Of a stretch of 64,000 nucleotides of DNA, positions 26,671 to 35,106 are shown one piece after another. Position 1 is the first letter of the stretch, and every line of letters starts with the position of its first letter. Location of the stretch: positions 1 to 64,000 of the forward strand of contig NZ_BRLB01000006.1 of the NCBI RefSeq assembly GCF_027923465.1, read 5' to 3'. The notes under the pieces were generated by a model. The model saw only the letters and a list, made by a program, of their open reading frames with translations. It was not told the DNA's origin and made no database searches. Source of the stretch: Vallitalea longa (GTDB lineage Bacteria > Bacillota > Clostridia > Lachnospirales > Vallitaleaceae). A program made the position numbers and the translations under genes.

Positions 26671-27700
26671 CGCTTAATTAGTTATAGTAGGATGACAACG
26701 GAAGTATGAGTAAGTGTTATATGATTCGTTTTACTTGCCTTAATCCTTGGGAAGGATAGGTCAGCGTAAACCGAATCATATAACACTTTTTAATATTGAG
26801 GGAGTAGTATTTAGTGAATGATATGTGGTTATAGTGATTAGGGGGTTATTATATAAGGTGAATTTAGTGGGTGTATAATTTATTTTTTATTATGATTATA
26901 TTATCTGTATTGTAAAAGTTTCTGAGGTATTTATTATGATGCTTTTTGAGTGGGTTGCTGCTTGGAGGTCAGGGAGTACTTTTGTAAGGGTTTGTTGGTA
27001 AGGTGTGGGGAGGGTTATTATTATTTTGGTTAGTTCGTGTTTCATGGATAGGGAGTGTTCGGTTTTGTATTTCCTTGCTTCGGATAATATTTGTTTTATA
27101 TATGTTCCAAGTTCAAGGGATTTTTTGTTGATGGATTTCTTTATTTCCCATTTCAGTAGGTGGATGGATATTTCTTTTTCATATTCTTGGTAGTAGTTTT
27201 TGTATATTTCTTCTGTTATGAATGGGGTGAATATTGAGTAGGCCTTTAATAGTCCAAGTAGGGTGGTGTATATTGTGAATTGGGCTGATTTTCTGTTATC
27301 GTGGCCGTGGATTTCTGGTTTATATAGTCTGTCTTTAACTAATTCAAGGTAGTTATCGCAATAGTCGTTCCAGAAGAAGTTGTCTATTGTATTTCGGGCT
27401 AGACCTATTTCGTAGTTGTCTAGGTAGTTGGATGCTGTTTGTAGGGTGGAGTTTAGTTTATCCATGATCCATTGGTCTTGGGGTAATATATAATCACTTT
27501 TTTGGTGGTTGTAGTTTTCAAGGTGCATTAGTGAGAATTTGCTTGCGTTCCATAGTTTGGTAATAAATCTTTTTGATATTTTCAGGTCGTCTATGGAGAA
27601 GGTTGTGTCTGTTCCTAATTTGGCTGATGCTGTCCAATATCTTATGCTGTCGGCAGAGTGAGTCATAATTAGTTGAGTAGGTTCTGTTTTTGAGTTCTTT
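26300..27700 (+). other. Region of strand-asymmetric composition around element A
   Basis: The plus strand is G-rich and C-poor across the end of surE (plus), the intergenic element and the last ~800 nt of valS (minus). Hand counts: 26401-26640 G 68, C 19; 26791-26895 about 27 G and no C; 26941-27180 G 68, C 22; valS 5' end 29101-29280 G 34, C 22. The asymmetry ignores coding direction. Confidence 0.7.
26712..26788 (+). repeat. Structured intergenic element, copy A
   Basis: A 17-bp perfect inverted repeat (26712-26728 with 26772-26788) encloses a 43-nt core that folds further: TTTAC (26730-26734) with GTAAA (26766-26770), CCT with AGG, and an apical ATCCTT-GGG-AAGGAT hairpin (26743-26757). 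The core blocks GCCTTA, TCCT, GAAGGAT, GGTC and CGTAAA recur in the same order in copy B (50674-50748, opposite strand), while the outer stems are unrelated in sequence. It lies between convergent surE and valS. A short T run follows, so it may also terminate surE, but the conserved core is not explained by that. Confidence 0.75.
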
Positions 27701-29292
27701 TTGGATTTGCTTATTTTTTCACCTTTTCGTGCTAATACGAAACCGCATATCATAATATCTTTCCAGGGAATTCTACCTAGATGGAAATATGTTTTGGCTA
27801 TTGTGTAGAATGCCCATGTTCGTATTATTTCGTGGGCTTGGGTACGCATTCCCATTGGTATTATTCTGTCTGTTATATCATCTTTTTCCTTCCAATGTCC
27901 ATTAATAAGAGGAGATACGGAGGAAGTTGCCCAAGTGTCAAGTACAGCAGTTTCAGGTATTAAGTGGGTTGAACCACAAGTACAAGGATGGCTAGGGGGA
28001 GATTCTATCGGGTTGATGGGTAATTCTTTTTCGTCTGCAATTATTACTCTACCACAATCAGCACAATACCATACAGGGAAGGGTACACCGAAGTAACGTT
28101 GTCTTGATATACACCAGTTCCATTTTAGATTTTTTACCCATGTGATATATCTTGTTTTCATATGTGATGGATACCAATTGATCTCATCTGCAAGACTTAG
28201 CAATTTTTCTTGGGAGCTTAAAATATCAATATACCATTGTTTGGAAGGTAATATTTCTACTTCTGTTGAGCATCTTTCGTGAACTGATACATTGTGATTA
28301 ATTGAGATACTCTTTATGAGAAGTCCGTTTTCTTCAAGCAGGGAGATTATTTTTTTACGTGCTTGTTTAATTGTTAATCCACTGATGTATTCAACATTGT
28401 CATCTATAATACCTTTTGAATTGATAGTTTTTTTATAACTGAAGTTATATTTTTTGTACCATTCAAGATCGGTAGTATCACCAAATGTACAGCACATAAC
28501 CATACCAGAGCCTTTATCCATATCTACATTTTCATCGGACATGATAGGAACTTCAAAGTTGTATAAAGGAACTACAGCTTTTTTTCCTATGAAGTGATTA
28601 TTCTTTTTATCCTTAGGGTTTATAAAAATTGCTTGGCAAGAGTTGAGTAGTTCTGGTCTTGTTGTAGCAATCTCCAGTATCTCATTATCTACAAAGAATT
28701 TGATATGGTTAAAGGTTGATTTTACATCTTTTGATTCTAGTTCTGCCTGTGCTATAGATGTTTGGCAATTGGTGCAGTACAGAACAGGACTTTCTTCTAG
28801 GTATACTTTTCCCTTTTTGTATAAATCGATAAATGATTTTTGTGATATTCTTTGTGACAAGGGAGATATTGTTTTGTATGATCTGGTCCAATCACAGCTG
28901 AAACCTAAAGAACTCCATAATTCTTTGAATTCGTTTTCATATTTTCCAATAATCTCAAGACATCTATCATTGAATTCACTTCGTGGCAGGTCTTTTGCTT
29001 TTATGTTGAGTTCATTTTCAACAAGTCTTTCAGTAGGTAATCCATTATTGTCGAATCCAAAAGGATAAAATACATTGTATCCCCTCATTCTTTTGTATCT
29101 GGCGATCATTTCAGCTTGGGTATATGAAAATATATGACCTATATGAAGTTTACCACTTATAGTTGGAGGTGGTGTATCGATAGAGTATATATCATTAGAG
29201 GCATCTAAATTAAATTCATATATTTTATTTTCTTCCCAGAATTTACGTATTCTTGGTTCTGTTTCTGTTGGGTTATATTTTTTGTCTAACAT
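26896..29292 (-). CDS. valS: Valine--tRNA ligase, short (archaeal-like) type
   Basis: A 798-residue class I synthetase charging tRNA-Val. HIGH motif His50-Ile-Gly-His53 in TISGKLHIGHIFSYTQ; KMSKS variant KISKSKKN. PPPTISG, CCTFGDTTDLEWYKKY in the editing domain, and a Cys-rich zinc insertion (CADCGRVI ... CTCGSTH) place it with the archaeal-type ValS found in some bacteria. It lacks the C-terminal coiled-coil arm of the usual ~880-residue bacterial enzyme. The first in-frame start is a TTG; the ATG at 29292 has AAAGGATG upstream. Controlled by a T-box with a GUA specifier. The 3' third has unusual C-ending codons: over 27181-27420, 33 codons end in C and 10 in T. Confidence 0.95.
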   Translation of the reverse strand: MLDKKYNPTETEPRIRKFWEENKIYEFNLDASNDIYSIDTPPPTISGKLHIGHIFSYTQAEMIARYKRMRGYNVFYPFGFDNNGLPTERLVENELNIKAKDLPRSEFNDRCLEIIGKYENEFKELWSSLGFSCDWTRSYKTISPLSQRISQKSFIDLYKKGKVYLEESPVLYCTNCQTSIAQAELESKDVKSTFNHIKFFVDNEILEIATTRPELLNSCQAIFINPKDKKNNHFIGKKAVVPLYNFEVPIMSDENVDMDKGSGMVMCCTFGDTTDLEWYKKYNFSYKKTINSKGIIDDNVEYISGLTIKQARKKIISLLEENGLLIKSISINHNVSVHERCSTEVEILPSKQWYIDILSSQEKLLSLADEINWYPSHMKTRYITWVKNLKWNWCISRQRYFGVPFPVWYCADCGRVIIADEKELPINPIESPPSHPCTCGSTHLIPETAVLDTWATSSVSPLINGHWKEKDDITDRIIPMGMRTQAHEIIRTWAFYTIAKTYFHLGRIPWKDIMICGFVLARKGEKISKSKKNSKTEPTQLIMTHSADSIRYWTASAKLGTDTTFSIDDLKISKRFITKLWNASKFSLMHLENYNHQKSDYILPQDQWIMDKLNSTLQTASNYLDNYEIGLARNTIDNFFWNDYCDNYLELVKDRLYKPEIHGHDNRKSAQFTIYTTLLGLLKAYSIFTPFITEEIYKNYYQEYEKEISIHLLKWEIKKSINKKSLELGTYIKQILSEARKYKTEHSLSMKHELTKIIITLPTPYQQTLTKVLPDLQAATHSKSIIINTSETFTIQII

Positions 29293-29345
29293 TAAAACAC
29301 ATCCTTTCAAGAGTATCGTTAAATAGATATTAAAATTAGGTAATA

Positions 29346-29575
29346 AAAAATCCCCAATCCTAAAACTATAATAGGACGGAGACTATCCGCGGTACCACCT
29401 AAATTCATGATATCATGCACTTTAATTCTGATAACGGAGAAATCCGATGAGGTCTAGTCCCATAATATATGGTTTCTTCTCATTGCTCAGAGACTACTTC
29501 TTTGTATTGTTCATAGAGTATTTCACCATACTACTCCTCTCTGGAATCCCAATTACAAATACTACTTCTCGTCAA
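29346..29575 (-). promoter_or_regulatory. T-box leader of valS (GUA specifier)
   Basis: On the minus strand: stem I with AGAGAG and GGTGAAA landmarks, a specifier loop GAA-GTA-G whose Val codon GUA lies at 29497-29495, and the antiterminator bulge AGGTGGTACCGCGG at 29400-29387. A terminator stem (29346-29383) is followed by a T run. Uncharged tRNA-Val should favour read-through into valS. Confidence 0.92.
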
Positions 29576-29605
29576 AGCTTACTAATCAATAAAATTTAAT
29601 AAACA

Positions 29606-29634
29606 GTTTAAATCTTTTTTGTTCAAATGTCAAT
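29606..29634 (-). promoter_or_regulatory. Probable promoter of valS
   Basis: Minus-strand TTGACA (29634-29629) with a weak TAAACT -10 about 18 nt downstream. The stretch 29640-29870 is A/T-rich with nothing else I can name. Confidence 0.45.
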
Positions 29635-29870
29635 AATAATTTTATTATTTTTAAAAAAATAGATAATTATTAATAATATTTTATGTTTTGAGATTCAATG
29701 ATATACAATAAATAATATTTATTATATTTTGTTGAGATGGACTAATAGTTAATGAATGATTTTTATGAATAATATTTAGCACTGTTTTGCATAATAAATA
29801 ATATATTATAACTAAATAAATAAATTAATTTTTATTAATTGCTTAATTATATCAAAATATTAATATTTGT

Positions 29871-29899
29871 TTGACACATATGGATATGCATGATATAAT
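29871..29899 (+). promoter_or_regulatory. Consensus promoter of ileS
   Basis: TTGACA (29871-29876), 17-nt spacer, TATAAT (29894-29899), directly before the T-box. Confidence 0.85.
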
Positions 29900-29904
29900 T
29901 AGCG

Positions 29905-30159
29905 CTATATTAAAAGCGCTGATGAAGAAATGGTAATTACATTAGTTGTTTTAGAGAGCTGATGTTTGGTGAAAATCAGTACAACAGTATTTACTAAATC
30001 CCTTCTGAGCTTATTAGCTGAAAATAAGTAAGCGAATACGGGAGGTCCCGTTATAGACCAGGGTTTGATGGAACCTTCAATGAGCGGTCTTATTAATAAG
30101 ACAAATAGGGTGGTAACACGGCATAGTTCGCCCCTACAGTATATCTGTAGGGGCTTTTT
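29905..30159 (+). promoter_or_regulatory. T-box leader of ileS (AUC specifier)
   Basis: Stem I with AGAGAG and TTTGGTGAAAA landmarks, a specifier AUC (Ile) at 29998-30000, the T-box AGGGTGGTAACACGG at 30107-30121, and a terminator GCCCCTACAG/CTGTAGGGGC (30130-30154) with five T. Uncharged tRNA-Ile should relieve attenuation. Confidence 0.92.
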
Positions 30160-30259
30160 GAATGCCTGTAATCAACTGCGTATAACTTAAATAAAAAATT
30201 TTATTTAGGTATTAGAGTTCATATGAAGCGTTCCTAGTCACAAAAAAAGGAGGAATATT

Positions 30260-33200
30260 ATGTGCAATAGTGAAAAAGAAGATAACAGAAAATTAGACTT
30301 TGTGACCATGGAACATGACATACTAAGATTGTGGGAAGATGGAGACTATTTTCATAAACTACAGAATAAAAATAGGAACAACCAGATATTCAGATTTCTA
30401 GATGGACCAATAACAGCTAATAATCCTATGGGAGTCCATCATGCATGGGGGAGAACCACTAAAGATATTTTTTTAAGATACAAAGCCATGAATGGATATT
30501 CATGTCATTATAGGAATGGATTTGATACTCAGGGATTATGGGTTGAAGTTGAAGTAGAGAAAGAATTAGGATTTGCAACTAAAAACGATATTGTCAAGTA
30601 TGGATTAGATAATTTCACTAACAAATGTATTGAACGAATAAATAAATACAGTCAGACAATAACTAAACAGTCAAAAAGATTAGGTCAATGGATGGATTGG
30701 TCAAATTCCTATTATACTCATAGAGACAATAATATTGAAGGCATATGGCATTTCCTAAAAAAATGTCATGAAAAAGGTTGGATTGTCCAGTATAATAGAC
30801 CAATGGCTTGGTGTCCAAGATGTGGGACTTCACTTTCAGCTCATGAAATGTCAGGTTCTTATAAACAAGTAACTCATAAATCAGTATTCTTTAGATTACC
30901 GGTTATTGGTAAGAATTACGATATGCTAGTATGGACAACAACACCATGGACATTAGCTGCCAATGTGGCTTTAGCGGTAAATCCAGAAATAGATTATTGT
31001 ATCGTAGAAATTAACAAAGATAATAGGCAGTTAGTTCTGGCTAAAGAGGCTCTAGGCGTATTGAAAGACTTCAATAAAAAAGTAGTAGAAATTATAAAAG
31101 GATCTGATTTGTTAGGATCAGAATATGAAACATGTTTCCCTAATATGGAACAGCAAAAAAATATACAACACGAAATCGTTCCATGGAAAGATGTAGATGC
31201 AGGTGAGGGTACAGGTATAGTTCATATAGCACCTGGATGTGGAGAAGAAGATTATGAATTAGGGAAGAAATTAGGACTTTCACATATTCAGCCTGTAAAT
31301 GAAACGGGTTTATTCTTGGATGGTTTCGATTTCTTAACAGGAAAATCTATAAAAGATACAACACAACTAGTCTTTGATAGGTTAGCTGATGACAATAAAA
31401 TGTTTAAAATCATGGAATACGAGCATAGTTATCCTATATGTTGGCGTTGTAAATCTGAGGTTATATATAGATTAGTAAAGGAATGGTATATAAAAAGTGA
31501 TGAAGTAAGACCTAAGTTGATTGAAGCAGCTAAAAATGTTAAGTGGACACCTGAGCATATGGAAAAACGTATGATAGATTGGTTAAGCAATATGAGTGAT
31601 TGGAATATATCAAGAAAAAGATTTTATGGATTACCTTTACCATTCTACGTATGTAACAATTGTGGTAAGCTGACTGTAATAGGTTCTAAAAAAGAATTAA
31701 TGGAAAGAGCTCTTAGAAAAGCTGAACTGCCAGAACTTCATAGACCATGGATAGATGATGTTAAGATTGTCTGTCCAGAATGTGGTGAAGAAGTTACTAG
31801 AGTACCAGATATAGGAGATGTTTGGTTAGATGCTGGAATTGTACCTTTTACAACTCTAGGGTATTTTGAAAATAAGGAAAAATGGAAGGAATATTTTCCA
31901 ATTGAATGGGTAACTGAGATGAGAGAACAGATAAGATTATGGTTCTATTCCATGTTATATATGGGTGTTGTTCTAGAAGGAAGAGCTCCTTATGAAAAAG
32001 TGTTAGCTTACAACATGGTTGTAGCTGAAGATGGTACCAGATTCTCAAAAACAGGTTATATGATAAAATTTGATGAAGCTGCTGAGGAAATAGGTTCTGA
32101 TGGTATACGTTACCTTTTTGCAGGAACGTCAGTCAATAATGAAGTAAGATTTGGCTACAATTCAGGCAATGAAGCTAAGAGAAAAATACTTAATCTATAC
32201 AATGTATTTGCTTTTTTTAATATGTACGCATCAATAGATAAACCAGATATAATAATGGATACAGCTAGTTTATCATCTCTAGATGACATGGATAGATGGT
32301 TGTTGTCTAGAACCCAAGAATTCATAAAGACATGTACAGAAGCCTATAATGATTATAATACTGTTCTAATAATAAAAACTTATGAGAATTTTATAGATGA
32401 TGTTTCTAACTGGTATATAAGAGTGAATAGAAGAAGGTTTTGGAAAGCAGATAACGATGATAGTAAATTAAATGCTTATAAATGTTTATATTTTGCCCTG
32501 AAGACAGTTGTAAAAATAATGGCACCTGTCATACCTTTTTTGACTGAGTATATATGGCAGAGTTGTATTAGAAAAATGGAAAATGATGCTGAGGAGTCAG
32601 TGCATTTATCTGATTGGTCGGTTTATAACAGTGATTTGTATAACGAGGAGATAATTAATGAAGTTGATATAGCAAGAAAAGTTATAAATCTAGTTCTAAG
32701 ATTAAGAAATGAAAAGCAAATTAAAGTTAGACAGCCGTTAGAAAAGATATATGTGTTGGAAAATCATAATTATGTGACCGCTATTGAGAAATTCCATAAA
32801 GTGGTTTTAGGTGAGACAAATGTTAAGAAAATAGTTTTTGTTAAAGATGTAAAAGAGTTGCAAGAAGAATATCTTTCTCTAAATTTCAAGGAAGCAGGTT
32901 CCAAATTAGGCAAAGAACTACCTAAGGTCAAAAAGTTGCTTGATAATATTGAATCAAATGATATGGATGAATTAGTCAGACAATATGATAACGGAGATAA
33001 AATATATCTAGAAGGTTATAACAATTCTCTACCCGTAGAGTATTTCAATAAACAGTCCAAAGCGAAAGAAAATGTTCTTACGGCGAGAGAAGAAGATTTA
33101 GTTGTAGGATTATCAGCTGTCATAAGTGATGAATTAAAAAGAGAAGGATATGTTAGAGACATAATACGACATTTTCAAGTTTTCAGAAAGGAACTTGATT

Positions 33201-33397
33201 ATAGCTTAGAACAAAAGGTTGATGTAGCAATCATTTCTGATGATGCAGAGATCAATAGGGCTGTTGATGAATATAGGGATTATATTATAAATGAAGTATT
33301 GGCTGATACATTGAGTAATTGTTTGGTTAATAGTATGAGTAGTAGAGACATTTTATTAGATAACAGGAAAGTCAGAATAGCCATTAAAAAATATTAG
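30260..33397 (+). CDS. ileS: Isoleucine--tRNA ligase, divergent type
   Basis: A 1045-residue class I synthetase of the long IleS type. The active-site signatures are unusual: the HIGH motif reads His60-His61-Ala-Trp63 (PMGVHHAWGRT), and the KMSKS position reads R594-F-S-K-T598 (EDGTRFSKTGYM). WTTTPWTLAANVALAV (editing domain), QGLWVEVEVEKELG, WNISRKRFYGLPLPF and a zinc pair CNNCGK/CPECGE are present. The variant matches a branch I recall in Clostridia and Chloroflexi. The AUC T-box supports isoleucine specificity. The type-2 architecture might give mupirocin resistance, which is inference. Full length, RBS AAAGGAGG, monocistronic. Confidence 0.92.
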   Translation: MCNSEKEDNRKLDFVTMEHDILRLWEDGDYFHKLQNKNRNNQIFRFLDGPITANNPMGVHHAWGRTTKDIFLRYKAMNGYSCHYRNGFDTQGLWVEVEVEKELGFATKNDIVKYGLDNFTNKCIERINKYSQTITKQSKRLGQWMDWSNSYYTHRDNNIEGIWHFLKKCHEKGWIVQYNRPMAWCPRCGTSLSAHEMSGSYKQVTHKSVFFRLPVIGKNYDMLVWTTTPWTLAANVALAVNPEIDYCIVEINKDNRQLVLAKEALGVLKDFNKKVVEIIKGSDLLGSEYETCFPNMEQQKNIQHEIVPWKDVDAGEGTGIVHIAPGCGEEDYELGKKLGLSHIQPVNETGLFLDGFDFLTGKSIKDTTQLVFDRLADDNKMFKIMEYEHSYPICWRCKSEVIYRLVKEWYIKSDEVRPKLIEAAKNVKWTPEHMEKRMIDWLSNMSDWNISRKRFYGLPLPFYVCNNCGKLTVIGSKKELMERALRKAELPELHRPWIDDVKIVCPECGEEVTRVPDIGDVWLDAGIVPFTTLGYFENKEKWKEYFPIEWVTEMREQIRLWFYSMLYMGVVLEGRAPYEKVLAYNMVVAEDGTRFSKTGYMIKFDEAAEEIGSDGIRYLFAGTSVNNEVRFGYNSGNEAKRKILNLYNVFAFFNMYASIDKPDIIMDTASLSSLDDMDRWLLSRTQEFIKTCTEAYNDYNTVLIIKTYENFIDDVSNWYIRVNRRRFWKADNDDSKLNAYKCLYFALKTVVKIMAPVIPFLTEYIWQSCIRKMENDAEESVHLSDWSVYNSDLYNEEIINEVDIARKVINLVLRLRNEKQIKVRQPLEKIYVLENHNYVTAIEKFHKVVLGETNVKKIVFVKDVKELQEEYLSLNFKEAGSKLGKELPKVKKLLDNIESNDMDELVRQYDNGDKIYLEGYNNSLPVEYFNKQSKAKENVLTAREEDLVVGLSAVISDELKREGYVRDIIRHFQVFRKELDYSLEQKVDVAIISDDAEINRAVDEYRDYIINEVLADTLSNCLVNSMSSRDILLDNRKVRIAIKKY

Positions 33398-33449
33398 ATT
33401 AGTAAACAATCAGTTGTAATATCTTATATCAAGAAAATGTTATAATAAA

Positions 33450-33486
33450 AAGCTGCTTCTAAATGTTTTAAAAATAGAAGTAGCTT
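33450..33486. terminator. Terminator after ileS
   Basis: AAGCTGCTTCTA (33450-33461) with TAGAAGTAGCTT (33475-33486), then TATTATT. It resembles the terminators at 34869 and 36054. Confidence 0.75.
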
Positions 33487-33532
33487 ATTATTAAAAGAAA
33501 TTATTTTAAATGCAAGGCTATAGCATATTTTG

Positions 33533-34039
33533 TTATTTTAACAATTTACTATATCTTCTTTTGAATTTTCTAGGTTCAAAAGAAATAATAAAGGCATTAG
33601 GTTCATACATTTTTACCAATTCCCATAGCGTATCTTCTTTATGCCTGTCCATTAGAATTTCTAAGCGGTATCTCTTACCTCCGTTTCCTTTCCCTTCAAA
33701 AACTGTAACCCTGAATCCTGATTGTCTTAGTTTATCAATAAACAGTTGATTTTCATGTTTTAGACTTATGTTGTAAGTTATATGTCCAATGGCCAATTTC
33801 TTTTCAATTAGGTTACCAATGAATATTCCAACTCCAAAGCTAAGAGCATAGATAAACATAGTCAAGAAGGTTTGATTACCACTAATAACAAGTGATAGAC
33901 CAAATATATATACTGCTGCTTCAAAAAAACCAAATACAGATGCTATTATACTATTATTTTTTACCATAAAAATAGTTCTCATTGTAAGAAGGGGAACGTA
34001 GAGTAATTGTAATATTATTATTAAAAGTATTGTTTCCAT
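33533..34039 (-). CDS. UPF0316 family membrane protein (DUF5698/DUF2179)
   Basis: A 168-residue protein with three N-terminal membrane segments (about 1-24, 31-53, 58-80) and a cytosolic DUF2179 domain (about 90-160) with GFRVTVFEGKGNGGKRYRLEI. DUF2179 is also the C-terminal domain of YitT proteins, one of which lies at 38320, and a second UPF0316 protein is at 45927. The roles are unknown; the soluble domain resembles PII-like ligand sensors. RBS AAGGAAG. It is a single gene, convergent with ileS. Confidence 0.83.
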   Translation of the reverse strand: METILLIIILQLLYVPLLTMRTIFMVKNNSIIASVFGFFEAAVYIFGLSLVISGNQTFLTMFIYALSFGVGIFIGNLIEKKLAIGHITYNISLKHENQLFIDKLRQSGFRVTVFEGKGNGGKRYRLEILMDRHKEDTLWELVKMYEPNAFIISFEPRKFKRRYSKLLK

Positions 34040-34177
34040 TAGGAATCTTCCTTGTCTTGGTGGACTTTGATTATTAATAATAATATGTGTAAATGGAGAA
34101 TTTTTATACGATACATTTATTTGAACACAATTACAGGTATTACTTTTTATTTGTTATATTTATAATTATTAATTAAT

Positions 34178-34206
34178 TTGACTTTTGTTCGACAAAAGTA
34201 TAAAAT
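34178..34206 (+). promoter_or_regulatory. Promoter and operator of the RHH gene
   Basis: TTGACT (34178-34183) and TAAAAT (34201-34206), 17-nt spacer. A perfect 8+3+8 palindrome, ACTTTTGT-TCG-ACAAAAGT (34181-34199), fills the spacer, so a bound protein would block polymerase. Confidence 0.7.
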
Positions 34207-34211
34207 AATAA

Positions 34212-34222
34212 TGTCGAGCAAA
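34212..34222 (-). promoter_or_regulatory. RHH operator-like copy 2
   Basis: TGTCGAGCAAA; its complement TTTGCTCGACA differs by one base from TTTGTTCGACA in the promoter palindrome (34184-34194). It lies between the -10 and the RBS. Confidence 0.6.
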
Positions 34223-34235
34223 GAGAGGTGAATAT

Positions 34236-34406
34236 TTGACGGAGAAGAAAATGGGTCGACCGACTGATAAACCAATGCCAGTAAGGGTTGGGTTTAGGCT
34301 AGATACAGAAACTTTGAATAAATTAGATAAATATTGTAATGTTAATAATATATCTAGATCAAAAGCAATAAGAAAAGCTATTCTTCGGTTGATTGATGAT
34401 AATTAA
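34236..34406 (+). CDS. Ribbon-helix-helix (CopG-like) DNA-binding protein, 56 aa
   Basis: A 56-residue protein starting at TTG (34236), 5 nt after AGAGGTG; an ATG at 34251 is an alternative start. PMPVRVGFRLDTETLNKLDK gives the beta strand and first helix, and NNISRSKAIRKAILRLID the second helix, the classic RHH_1 layout. A basic N-terminal arm (KKMGRPTDK) could contact the minor groove. The palindrome between its -35 and -10 and related sites on both sides indicate autorepression. A 96-aa unknown follows 127 nt downstream. RHH proteins often pair with toxins; no recognised toxin is adjacent. Confidence 0.82.
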   Translation: MTEKKMGRPTDKPMPVRVGFRLDTETLNKLDKYCNVNNISRSKAIRKAILRLIDDN

Positions 34407-34410
34407 ATAG

Positions 34411-34452
34411 GAAGTGGTGTAGATGTCGAGCAAACAATATTCACCACTTCCA
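34411..34452 (+). terminator. Stem-loop after the RHH gene containing operator copy 3
   Basis: GGAAGTGGTG (34410-34419) pairs with CACCACTTCC (34443-34452). The loop holds TGTCGAGCAAA (34424-34434), the same 11-mer as at 34212-34222. No T run follows, so it may be partly an operator. Confidence 0.5.
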
Positions 34453-34533
34453 TAAACACCGCTATCATTAAATAGAGGTAAATATATTATACCCTGTTTT
34501 GGATAGCAATTCAATAATAGGAGGTATAATTAT

Positions 34534-34824
34534 ATGGAAGATTTTGAGAAACTTTTTAATGATTTTTTATTACAAATGCAAATACTAACTTATAGGGAAT
34601 TTACACAAACTGATATTAGATATAAAGAAACAGAAAATTACTTGAATGATTTGCAAGATGAATTTAATAGAATAATAAATTCATTAAGTGATGAGAATAA
34701 AAAATTTGTAAGAAATTATATTGATAAAGAATCGTTTAAAACTACATATGTATATGAATACATGTATTTATCAGGTTATAGAGATTGTATAAAATTATTA
34801 AGGAAATTAAATGTATTGAGATAG
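34534..34824 (+). CDS. Small hypothetical protein, 96 aa (DUF6809-like)
   Basis: An acidic, all-helical 96-residue protein without membrane segments. It has a start helix MEDFEKLFNDFL, a central coiled-coil-like stretch (ETENYLNDLQDEFNRIINSL), and a C-terminal YMYLSGYRDCIKLLRKL, in which the aromatic-Gly-x-Arg pattern recalls DUF6809 proteins; this comparison is from memory. GGAGG lies 9 nt before the ATG. It follows the RHH gene and may belong to the same module. Function unknown; an antitoxin-like or regulatory partner role is possible. Confidence 0.65.
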   Translation: MEDFEKLFNDFLLQMQILTYREFTQTDIRYKETENYLNDLQDEFNRIINSLSDENKKFVRNYIDKESFKTTYVYEYMYLSGYRDCIKLLRKLNVLR

Positions 34825-34868
34825 ACTACATATATATCATTATTACTCAATTTAAGAATAGTTATTAA

Positions 34869-34908
34869 AAAAGCTGCTTTATTAACGTTATGCACATAAA
34901 GTAGCTTT
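34869..34908 (+). terminator. Terminator after the 96-aa gene
   Basis: AAAGCTGCTTTAT (34870-34882) with ATAAAGTAGCTTT (34896-34908), one G-T pair. Confidence 0.75.
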
Positions 34909-35106
34909 CTGTTATATTGTTAACTGTATAAAATGATATTTTTATAAAAAATAGTGTTAAGTAATATAATAATTGAATTATATAGTAATATTTAAAAATG
35001 TTAATTTTAATAAAAAAATTAACTTATATATATTGATAATTTATAAAAGATTCCGATATCAATGGTATGTTGATTTAATATTTTGAGCATGATATAGGAG
35101 AATTAT

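Noticed and set aside
26712-26788. Ordinary Rho-independent terminator only
   Set aside because: A T run does follow copy A, but copy B lacks one, and a shared core inside unrelated stems is not needed for termination.
34236-34824. Toxin-antitoxin pair (RHH antitoxin plus 96-aa toxin)
   Set aside because: The 96-aa protein has no recognisable toxin fold, and the genes are 127 nt apart with a hairpin between them; kept only as a possibility.
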